Source: JBBROS01 sp964246015
GTDB lineage: Bacteria; Pseudomonadota; Alphaproteobacteria; Acetobacterales; Acetobacteraceae
Assembly (NCBI GenBank): GCA_964246015.1
Contig: CAXTPG010000004.1
Coordinates: 1-64,000 of the forward strand
DNA: 64,000 nucleotides
Direction of reading: 5' to 3'
The notes beneath the pieces are model-generated. The model was not told the DNA's origin. It saw nothing but the letters and a program-made list of their open reading frames with translations, and did no database searches. Below, piece after piece: positions 24,721-31,680 of this stretch. The position numbers and the translations under genes were made by a program. Numbering within the stretch: the first letter of the stretch is position 1; every line of letters begins with the position of its first letter.

Positions 24721-24815
24721 CCGTTGACCATAGGACGGGCGCGGCGGGCCGGGTAGTCCCGCGATACCGTGCATGTTTGCCCCGCCCGCGCGCCCATGCT
24801 ACCGCCCCAGGCACG

Positions 24816-25514
24816 ATGAAGCGTGTCCTCCGTCACCCGCGCACGCTCGCGCTGGGGGCGCGGGTCTTGGGGGCCTATCTCCGCTTCGCCCTCCGCACCA
24901 CGCGATGGACGCTGCTGGGGGGCGAGCATTTGGGGCACTACCTGCACGCCACCCCCGCCGTCTTCGCGTTCTGGCACGACCGGTTGCCGCTGATGCCGGC
25001 GCTGTGGACCCGTGCGCTGCAGGCCCGCGCCGCCGCCGGCGCGCCGCGGGGCCGCATGCACGTGCTGGTCAGCCGGCATCAGGACGGCCGGCTGATCGGC
25101 AGCATGATGCGCGGCTTCGGGCTCGACCTCGTGCACGGCTCGACCGCCAAGGGTACCGAGCAGAAGGGCGGCACGGCCAGCCTCCGCGCGCTGCTGGCCG
25201 TGCTCGCGGCCGGCGACCAGATCGTCATCACGCCCGACGGCCCGCGCGGCCCGGCCCGGCAGGCCGCCCGCGGCGTCGCGCAGCTTGCCGCCCTCGCCGG
25301 CGTGCCGATCCTGCCCTGCGCCGCGCAGACGACGCGCCGCCGGCTGCTGCCCACCTGGGACCGCATGGTCCTGCCGCTGCCGTTCGGGCGGGGCGTGCTC
25401 GTCTGCGGCGCGCCCATCGCCGTCGCGCGGCAGGGCTGGGCGGACGCGCTGCCGGGCATCGAGGCCGCGCTGACCCATGCGGCCGAGCGGGCGGATGCCC
25501 ATTGCGCGGCCTGA
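24816..25514 (+). CDS. DUF374 lysophospholipid acyltransferase-like protein
   Basis: A 232-residue membrane-associated acyltransferase-like protein of DUF374 (LPLAT superfamily). Visible are 'FAFWHDRLPLMPALW', 'HVLVSRHQDGRLIGSMMRGF' with the H-x-D-like catalytic pair in H-Q-D-G, 'RGSTAKG'-type 'HGSTAKGTEQKGG', and 'IVITPDGPRGPARQAARG'. In alphaproteobacteria this gene characteristically precedes waaA and lpxK, as here, and is thought to act in outer-membrane lipid biosynthesis. The ATG at 24816 follows an AGGC-only ribosome site and leaves 95 bp to the divergent Nudix gene. Confidence 0.88.
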   Translation: MKRVLRHPRTLALGARVLGAYLRFALRTTRWTLLGGEHLGHYLHATPAVFAFWHDRLPLMPALWTRALQARAAAGAPRGRMHVLVSRHQDGRLIGSMMRGFGLDLVHGSTAKGTEQKGGTASLRALLAVLAAGDQIVITPDGPRGPARQAARGVAQLAALAGVPILPCAAQTTRRRLLPTWDRMVLPLPFGRGVLVCGAPIAVARQGWADALPGIEAALTHAAERADAHCAA

Positions 25515-26758
25515 TCCCCGCCGTGTGGGCCGGCGGCACGACGCTGGCCGTGCCGGCGCTGCGGCTGATGCTGCGGCGCCGGGCCGCGCGCGGGAAGGAG
25601 ATCGCGGCCCGCCTGCCGGAGCGCGAGGGCATCGACCCGGCGCCGCGCCCGCCCGGCCGCCTGGTGTGGCTGCACGCGGCCAGCGTGGGGGAGAGCCAGT
25701 CCATCCTGCCCCTGCTCGCGGAGCTGGCGCGCACCCCGTCCCTCACGCTGCTCGTCACCACCGGCACCGTCACCTCCGCGGCGCTGCTGCATGAGCGGCT
25801 GCCCGCGCTGGGGCTGGAGCGCGTGCTGCACCGCTTCGTGCCGCTGGACGTCCCCCGCTGGGCCGCCCGCTTCGTCGATCACTGGCGCCCGGACGCGGCG
25901 GCCTTCGTCGAGAGCGAGCTGTGGCCCAACCTGCTGGCCGCCTGCCGCGCGCGGGGCGTGCCGATGATGCTGGTCAACGCGCGCATGTCGGCCCGCAGCC
26001 TGCGCGGATGGCAGCGCGCACCGGGCTTCGCGCACCAGGTGCTGGGCGCGTTCGAGCGTGTGCACCCGCAATCGGAGGCGGATGCCGAGCGGCTGCTTCT
26101 GCTGGGCGCGCGCGCCGTCGATCCCGCGGGGAACCTGAAGCTGGCGGCCCCGCCCCTGCCGGTCGATGCCGCGGAACTGGCGCGGCTGCGGGCCATCCTG
26201 GGGTCGCGCCCCGTCTGGCTCGCCGCCAGCACCCACCCCGGCGAGGAGGACGTCGCCGCCGAGGTGCATCGCGCGCTGGCCCCCGCCCACCCTGGCCTGC
26301 TGACGATCATCGCCCCCCGCCACCCCGAGCGTGGCCCGGCGCTGGCCGTGGCGCTGGGCGCGCCCCGCCGCACCCAGGACCCGCCGCCCGAGGGGATCTG
26401 GATCGTCGACACCATGGGCGAGCTGGGCCTGCTGTACCGGCTGGCGCCCGTCGTGTTCGTGGGCCGCAGCCTGGTGGGGCAGGGCGGCCAGAACCCGCTG
26501 GAGCCCGCCCGCCTGGCCTGCGCCATCGCCATGGGGCCGCATACCGCGAACTTCGCCGACCCGGTGCGGCGCCTGCGGGACGCCGGGGCGATGGAGACGG
26601 TCGCCGACGCCCGGGCGCTGGGCGCATGGGTGGCGGCGATGCTGGCCGACCCCGTTCGCCGCGCGGCGCTGGGCGAGGCCGCGACACGCGTCGCCAGCGG
26701 GGAGGCGGCGCTGCCCGGGCGGATTGCGGCGTCCATCCTGTCGTTGATCCCCGCATGA
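25502..26758 (+). CDS. waaA: 3-deoxy-D-manno-octulosonic acid (Kdo) transferase
   Basis: Adds Kdo to lipid IV-A at the inner membrane. The 418-residue sequence shows an N-terminal membrane anchor, 'RLVWLHAASVGESQSILPLL', 'LLVTTGTVTSAALL', 'RWAARFVDHWRPDAAAFVES' plus 'ELWPNLL', 'MLVNARMSARSL', and C-terminal 'FVGRSLVGQGGQNPLEPARL' that binds CMP. There is no in-frame ATG near the expected start. TTG at 25502 (overlapping the DUF374 stop by 13 nt) gives 'RGLIPAVWAGG'; GTG at 25523 is the alternative. Its stop overlaps lpxK by 4 nt. Confidence 0.92.
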   Translation: MRGLIPAVWAGGTTLAVPALRLMLRRRAARGKEIAARLPEREGIDPAPRPPGRLVWLHAASVGESQSILPLLAELARTPSLTLLVTTGTVTSAALLHERLPALGLERVLHRFVPLDVPRWAARFVDHWRPDAAAFVESELWPNLLAACRARGVPMMLVNARMSARSLRGWQRAPGFAHQVLGAFERVHPQSEADAERLLLLGARAVDPAGNLKLAAPPLPVDAAELARLRAILGSRPVWLAASTHPGEEDVAAEVHRALAPAHPGLLTIIAPRHPERGPALAVALGAPRRTQDPPPEGIWIVDTMGELGLLYRLAPVVFVGRSLVGQGGQNPLEPARLACAIAMGPHTANFADPVRRLRDAGAMETVADARALGAWVAAMLADPVRRAALGEAATRVASGEAALPGRIAASILSLIPA

Positions 26759-27711
26759 GGCCGCTTGCGTTCTGGATGCGGGACGGGTGGGTGGCGCGGG
26801 CGCTGTCGCCGCTCGGCGGGCTGGTCGCGCGGTCGACGGCGCGGCGGGTGGCGCAGCCGGGGTGGCGCGCGCCGGTGCCGGTGCTGTGCTGCGGCAACGC
26901 GACGGTGGGCGGGGCCGGGAAGACGACTCTGGCGCTCGACCTCGCGGCCCGGCTGCGCGCGCGGGGCGTCGCGGTCCACTGCATCAGCCGCGGCTATGGC
27001 GGGCGGGCGCGCGGCCCGTTGCGCGTCGATCCCGCGCAGCATGGCGCCGAGGACGTGGGGGACGAGCCGCTGCTGCTGGCCGCCGTCGCGCCGACCTGGG
27101 TGGGCGCGGACCGGGCCGCCAGCGCGCGGGCTGCGGTCGCGTCCGGCGCCACGGCCCTGCTGATGGATGACGGGCTGCAGAACCCGGGCCTGGTGCAGGA
27201 TGCCGGGCTGCTGGTGATCGACGGCGCGTCGGGCTTCGGCAACGGGCGGGTGATGCCGGCGGGGCCGCTGCGGGAGAAACCTGGCGCCGCGGCCGCGCGG
27301 TGCCGGGCCGCGGTGATGATCGGGATGGACCAGAACGGCGCGCGGGCGGCGCTGCCGCCGGATTTCCCCGTCCTGAACGCCTGGCTGGTGCCGGACGATG
27401 CGCTGCATGGCGTCCGGGTGCTCGCCTTCGCGGGCATCGCCCGGCCGGCGAAGTTCCACGCCACGCTGGCGCAGGCCGGGGCGGTGCTGGCGGGGCACAT
27501 CGACTTCCCCGACCACCACCGGTTCCGGTTGAGCGACCTACGCCGGGTGCTGGCGCGGGCCGCGCAACTGGACGCCGTGCCCGTCACCACGCCCAAGGAC
27601 GCGGCCCGGTTGCCGCCGGCCTGGCGCGCGCGGGTGCGGGCCGTCGGCGTGCGGCTGGAATGGGCCGATCCCGGCGCGATCGAACGCCTCCTGAACGAGG
27701 TCGTGCCCTGA
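26755..27711 (+). CDS. lpxK: tetraacyldisaccharide 4'-kinase
   Basis: Phosphorylates the 4' position of the lipid A disaccharide. 318 residues with the start 'RPLAFWMRDGW', a Walker A loop 'CCGNATVGGAGKTTLALDL', 'CISRGYGGRARGP' with the conserved S-R-G-Y-G, 'DVGDEPLLLA', 'LLMDDGLQNP' (Walker B-like D-D-G-x-Q), and 'FPDHHRFRLSDL' near the C terminus. The ATG overlaps the waaA stop (ATGA). Its own TGA overlaps a CTG that is the probable start of the next acyltransferase gene. Confidence 0.95.
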   Translation: MRPLAFWMRDGWVARALSPLGGLVARSTARRVAQPGWRAPVPVLCCGNATVGGAGKTTLALDLAARLRARGVAVHCISRGYGGRARGPLRVDPAQHGAEDVGDEPLLLAAVAPTWVGADRAASARAAVASGATALLMDDGLQNPGLVQDAGLLVIDGASGFGNGRVMPAGPLREKPGAAAARCRAAVMIGMDQNGARAALPPDFPVLNAWLVPDDALHGVRVLAFAGIARPAKFHATLAQAGAVLAGHIDFPDHHRFRLSDLRRVLARAAQLDAVPVTTPKDAARLPPAWRARVRAVGVRLEWADPGAIERLLNEVVP

Positions 27712-27725
27712 CCTGGCGGCACGGG

Positions 27726-28601
27726 ATGGAGGCCGGGGCGGCGCGCGCCGCCATCGCGCTGTTCCGCGCGCTGGGGCCGGTGCGGGCCAGCAACCTGGGG
27801 GGCGCCCTCGCGCGGACGGTCGGGCCGCTGCTGCCGGTGTCGCGGGTCGCGCACACCAACCTGCGTATGGCGCTGCCGGAGCTGGATCAGGCCGCCCGGC
27901 GCCGCGTGGTCCGCGCCATGTGGGACAGCCTGGGCCGCACGATGGGCGAGCTGCCGCATCTCGGCCGCATCCCGGAAGCCCAGGGGGAGGGCCCGGGCTG
28001 GCACATCGACGGCGCCGAGGCCGTCGACGCCATCGCCGCGCGCGGCGGCCCGGCGATCCTGTTCGGCGGCCATATCGGGAATTGGGAGATGATGCCGGTC
28101 GCGGCCGCGCGGCACGGGATCGACATCGCCGGGTTCTATCGCCCGGCCGAGAACACCGCGATCGACACGCTGGTGGCCGGGCTGCGGCGGGACGCGATGG
28201 GCGTCGACGCGCGGCTGTTCCCGAAGGGTGCGGCCGGCGCCCGCCTGGCCCTGCGGCATCTGGGGCAGAAGGGGTTCCTGGGCATCCTGGTCGATCAGAA
28301 GATGAATGACGGGATCGAGGCCCGGCTGTTCGGCCGCCCCGCGATGACGGCCCCGGCGCTGGCGACGCTCGCGTTGCGGCATCGCTGCCCCGTCATCCCC
28401 GCCCATGTCCGCCGCACCGGGCCCGCGCGCTTCGTGGTGGTGTGCGAGCCGGCCTTGCCGCTGCCCGACAGCGGCGACCGGGCCGCCGACGTGCTGGCGC
28501 TGACGCAGGCGGTGAACGACCGGCTGGAGGCGTGGATCAGGGCGGCGCCGGAAAGCTGGCTGTGGCTGCACCGGCGCTGGGCGAAGTCGCTGTATCCGTA
28601 G
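27726..28601 (+). CDS. lysophospholipid/lipid A acyltransferase, LpxL/HtrB family
   Basis: A late lipid A acyltransferase of 291 residues from the first ATG. The catalytic H-x4-[DE] motif is 'GGHIGNWEMMPVAAARHG', followed by 'FYRPAENTAID', 'KGAAGARLALRHLGQKGFLG', 'VDQKMNDGIEARLFGR' and 'ESWLWLHRRWAKSLYP', all as in LpxL-like enzymes. Homologues usually begin with a T-W-R-H segment. Here that segment lies upstream of the ATG and begins with CTG at 27708, which overlaps the lpxK stop in a CTGA arrangement. The true N terminus may therefore be CTG 27708. It closes the lipid A operon. Confidence 0.88.
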   Translation: MEAGAARAAIALFRALGPVRASNLGGALARTVGPLLPVSRVAHTNLRMALPELDQAARRRVVRAMWDSLGRTMGELPHLGRIPEAQGEGPGWHIDGAEAVDAIAARGGPAILFGGHIGNWEMMPVAAARHGIDIAGFYRPAENTAIDTLVAGLRRDAMGVDARLFPKGAAGARLALRHLGQKGFLGILVDQKMNDGIEARLFGRPAMTAPALATLALRHRCPVIPAHVRRTGPARFVVVCEPALPLPDSGDRAADVLALTQAVNDRLEAWIRAAPESWLWLHRRWAKSLYP

Positions 28602-28602
28602 C

Positions 28603-29061
28603 CTATCGCGCCTTGACCGGCCGGTCCGCGTGGCTCGTCTGCGGCACGCCGCGGTTCAGGGACATGTGGGAGTGGGTGCACAGCCACGCCCCGTCCAGGA
28701 GGTTGAAGATCATCGTCGCGCGGCCGGGGCGGTCGAAGGTCGTGCCGTCCTGGTGGTAGCCGGTGCTGGTCCAGGGCGTGACGACGACCGCCATGCCGCC
28801 CTCCGGCGAGGCCAGAACGTAGGTGCCGTCCGCGTCGAACCGGAAGTCGCTCGTCTTCGGCCAGACGTTGTCCCACTGCGTCGCGACCCAGGCCTCCAGC
28901 CCCGGGATGATGTCCCGGTGGGTGCCGAAGGCCAGCACGTCCGGGTGGAACAGCGGCTTGGCCGAGGCGTAGTCGACCTCCCGCACGAAGCCCGCGAACC
29001 GGTCGAGCCAGGCGAGGAAATGGGCGTGCAGCGCCGGGCTGGCGAGGGGCAGGGGGGGCAT
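28603..29061 (-). CDS. NTF2-like (SnoaL-like/DUF4440) protein
   Basis: A 152-residue cone-shaped NTF2-like fold: an N-terminal helix 'HAHFLAWLDRFAGFVREVD', 'AKPLFHPDVLAFGTHRDI', then strands 'FRFDADGTYVLAS', 'GMAVVVTPWTSTG', 'RATMIFNLLDGAWLCTHSHM'. Members include SnoaL-type cyclases, ketosteroid isomerase relatives and many binding proteins; no catalytic signature allows a substrate to be named. The start at 29061 avoids a Pro/Arg-rich extension. It converges with the lpxL-like gene (1 bp apart). Confidence 0.7.
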   Translation of the reverse strand: MPPLPLASPALHAHFLAWLDRFAGFVREVDYASAKPLFHPDVLAFGTHRDIIPGLEAWVATQWDNVWPKTSDFRFDADGTYVLASPEGGMAVVVTPWTSTGYHQDGTTFDRPGRATMIFNLLDGAWLCTHSHMSLNRGVPQTSHADRPVKAR

Positions 29062-29150
29062 GGCGTGCTCCGTTGGCGCGCGGATGATGGGCGACCCTCC
29101 GCAGCCCGGCAAGGCTGGACAGGCGCAGCCCGCGCGGCCACGGTGCGGTC

Positions 29151-29768
29151 ATGAGCGACATGCACTTCTACGAACCGGCAACCGGGCATGGCCTGCCGCA
29201 CGATCCGTTCAACGCGATCATCGGCCCGCGCCCCATCGGCTGGATCTCGACCAGCGGCGCGGACGGGTCCGTGAATCTTGCCCCCTACAGCTTCTTTAAC
29301 GCGTTCAACTACCACCCCCCGATCATCGGCTTCTCCAGCACCACGATGAAGGACAGCGTCCGCAACTGCCGGGAAACCGGGGAGTTCGTCTGGAACCTGG
29401 CCACGCGGCGCCTGGCCGAGCAGATGAACGCGACCTGCGCCCCCGTCCCCTACGGGACCGACGAGTTCGCGCTGGGCGGATTGACCAAGGCGCCCTCGAG
29501 GCTCGTCGCCGCGCCGCGCGTGGCCGAGAGCCAGGTGAACTTCGAGTGCAAGGTGGCGGACATCATCCAGTTGAAATCCCACGCGGGCGCGCCGACCCCG
29601 GCGTGGATGGTGCTGGGGGAGGTCGTCGCCGTGCACATCGACCGCGCGCTGCTGAAGGACGGCATCTTCGACACGTTCGGCGCCGGCATCATCCTGCGCG
29701 GCGGCGGCCCGTCCGCCTATGCGGAGATCGGGCCCGACAACCGATTCGACATGCAGCGTCCAGCTTAG
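29151..29768 (+). CDS. flavin reductase family FMN-binding protein
   Basis: 205 residues of the DIM6/NTAB flavin-reductase-like split-barrel family. Characteristic strings are 'GPRPIGWISTSGADGSVNLAPYSFFNA', given here in part as 'RPIGWISTSGADGS', then 'FSSTTMKDSVRNCRETGEF', 'NLATRRLAEQMN', and 'VLGEVVAVHIDRALL'. Binds FMN; probably an oxidoreductase component or stand-alone NAD(P)H:FMN reductase. No monooxygenase partner is adjacent, so its pathway is open. 89 bp separate it from the divergent NTF2-like gene. Confidence 0.85.
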   Translation: MSDMHFYEPATGHGLPHDPFNAIIGPRPIGWISTSGADGSVNLAPYSFFNAFNYHPPIIGFSSTTMKDSVRNCRETGEFVWNLATRRLAEQMNATCAPVPYGTDEFALGGLTKAPSRLVAAPRVAESQVNFECKVADIIQLKSHAGAPTPAWMVLGEVVAVHIDRALLKDGIFDTFGAGIILRGGGPSAYAEIGPDNRFDMQRPA

Positions 29769-29842
29769 TACGATCTCGACGGAACGCCGGTCGCCCGTGA
29801 CAGGTGCTGGACGTTCGATCGGGTAAGCAGGAACGTCTACCC

Positions 29843-31537
29843 ATGAGTGGTCTCTCGCTCCGGCAGCGCCTACTCGTGCTCGTCGCCATCGCACTCGTCC
29901 CCGCTGTCGGCATCCTGGTCTGGGAGGAACTGGATCTGCGCCGCGCCCGGCAGGCGGAGGTGCAGGACCTGGCCTTGCGCTACGCGCAGTTGGCCGCGTC
30001 GGAGACGAACAGCATCCTGGGCGGCGTCGAGACCCTGCTGCTGGCCGTGGGCCGCGCCCCGGTCGTGCAGCGGCTCGATCCCGCGGCCTGCGCCGCCTAC
30101 CTGGCCGACGTGCGGGGAACCGCGCCCGCGCTGACCTCGATCGCGGTGCTGGACCGGACGGGCCGCGTCCTGTGCGCCAGCGGCCCGGCCGAGGCGGTCG
30201 CGCCCATCGCCCCGCCGCTGCTGGAGGAGGTGCTGCGGACCGGGCATTTCGCGATCGGCGAATACAACGCCGCGCCACCCGTGCCGAGCCTGCCGCTCGC
30301 CGCCCCGCTGGCCGGTCCGGGAGACGGGGTCCAGAGCGGGATCCAGAGCGGGATCCAGGGCGTGATGCTGGCGCACCTGCGGCTCGACTGGTTCGGCGCC
30401 CGCATGGCCGAGCGGGGGCTGGCGAAAGGCGGCGCGCTGACCGTCGCCGACCGCAACGGCATCCTGATCACCCGGCACCCGTTCCCCGAGCGCTTCGTCG
30501 GCACCCGCATCCCCGGCCCGTTCCTGCCCCTGCTGAGTGAGTCCGGGCCGGGCGTCCGCGATATCGTCAGCCAGGACGGCACCCGGCGCACCATCGGGTT
30601 CCTGCCTGTCACGATGCCGCCCTATGGCCTGTACGTCAGCGCCGGCATCGCGCACCAGGAAGCGTTCGAGGCCTTCGACCGCGCCCGCCTCATCACCCTG
30701 TCGCTGATGGCGCTGTGCAGCGCGCTGGCCTTCGCGCTGGCCTGGGCGGCCGGGCAGCGCTTCATCCAGCGCCCGGTGGAGCGGCTGCTGCGCGGCATCG
30801 CCGCCTGGCGCGCGGGTGACCTGTCCGTGCGCACCGGCATGAGCGCGCGGAGCGGCGAGCTGGGCGCGGTGGGCGCCGCCTTCGATGGCCTGGTGCATGA
30901 GCTGGACGCACGCCAGGCCGCGCGGGACGTCGCCGAGGCCCACCGCGCCATGCTGACCGACGAGCTGACCCACCGCGTGAAGAACATGCTTGCCGTCGTG
31001 CAGGCGATCGCCGCGCAGACCTTCCGCGCCAACATCGACCCGCGCAGCGCCCGGGCCGACTTCGATTCCCGCCTGCAGGCGCTGGCCCGCGCGCATGACC
31101 TGCTGACCGCCGAACGCTGGGAGACCGCCGACATCGGCGAGATGGCGGAGCGGGCGCTGGCCCTGCACCGCGGTCCCGACCCGTCCCGCATCGTCGTCGC
31201 CGGCCCGAAGCTGCGCCTGCAGTCCCGGGCCGCGCTGGCGCTGTCGCTGGCCTTGCACGAGCTGGCGACCAACGCCCTGAAATACGGCGCGCTGTCGACC
31301 GAGGGCGGGACGGTGTCGCTGGCCTGGGAGGCCGATTCCTGCCCCGACGGGCGCTTCCGCATGCGCTGGACGGAGCGCGGGGGCCCCTGCGTGGCCGCCC
31401 CCTCGCGCACGGGGTTCGGATCGCAGTTGATCGAACGGGCCCTGGCCGCGGAGCTGGGCGGCACGGTGCGTCTGTCGTACGAGGCCGGCGGCGTGGTGTG
31501 CGCCGTCGACGCCCCGGCCTCGGCCGTTACGGCCTGA
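29843..31537 (+). CDS. HWE-family sensor histidine kinase
   Basis: A 564-residue membrane sensor kinase. The N-terminal helix (residues 8-28) and a second one (about 283-305) bracket a periplasmic double-PAS/Cache-like sensor. A HAMP domain follows ('QRPVERLLRGIAAWRAGDLS'). The kinase core is of HWE type: H377 in 'DELTHRVKNMLAVVQAIAA', the conserved 'HELATNALKYGALS', and the W-x-E motif in 'RMRWTERGGP'. A tandem 12-bp repeat in the sensor encodes Q-S-G-I twice. There is no cognate response regulator next to it, so it is an orphan. Start at ATG 29843 is preferred; 29804 is also in frame. Confidence 0.9.
   Translation: MSGLSLRQRLLVLVAIALVPAVGILVWEELDLRRARQAEVQDLALRYAQLAASETNSILGGVETLLLAVGRAPVVQRLDPAACAAYLADVRGTAPALTSIAVLDRTGRVLCASGPAEAVAPIAPPLLEEVLRTGHFAIGEYNAAPPVPSLPLAAPLAGPGDGVQSGIQSGIQGVMLAHLRLDWFGARMAERGLAKGGALTVADRNGILITRHPFPERFVGTRIPGPFLPLLSESGPGVRDIVSQDGTRRTIGFLPVTMPPYGLYVSAGIAHQEAFEAFDRARLITLSLMALCSALAFALAWAAGQRFIQRPVERLLRGIAAWRAGDLSVRTGMSARSGELGAVGAAFDGLVHELDARQAARDVAEAHRAMLTDELTHRVKNMLAVVQAIAAQTFRANIDPRSARADFDSRLQALARAHDLLTAERWETADIGEMAERALALHRGPDPSRIVVAGPKLRLQSRAALALSLALHELATNALKYGALSTEGGTVSLAWEADSCPDGRFRMRWTERGGPCVAAPSRTGFGSQLIERALAAELGGTVRLSYEAGGVVCAVDAPASAVTA
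30329..30364 (+). repeat. tandem 12-bp repeat inside the sensor kinase
   Basis: Three adjacent 12-bp units (GTCCAGAGCGGG, ATCCAGAGCGGG, ATCCAGGGCGTG) encode V-Q-S-G, I-Q-S-G and I-Q-G-V. The first two differ by one base, indicating a recent in-frame duplication within a flexible loop of the periplasmic sensor. Confidence 0.75.
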
Positions 31538-31546
31538 TGGCGTGCC

Positions 31547-31566
31547 GGTGGGTTGAAGGACCCACC
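31547..31566. repeat. REP-like palindrome, second copy
   Basis: GGTGGGT (31547-31553) pairs perfectly with ACCCACC (31560-31566) over a 6-nt loop. Flanks TGCC and CTAC match the copy at 21213-21238, while loop and inner stem differ. It sits in the 143-bp gap between the converging kinase and aroKB genes; I see no other element in that gap. Confidence 0.65.
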
Positions 31567-31680
31567 CTACCAGCCGGCTTCTGGGGATGGATTGGACGAC
31601 CTATCACCGCCGTCAGGGGCCGATGGGACCTCCGGTGGACTGGACGAGCCATCCCATGAGCCGGGCCGCGCCCGGGGAAA

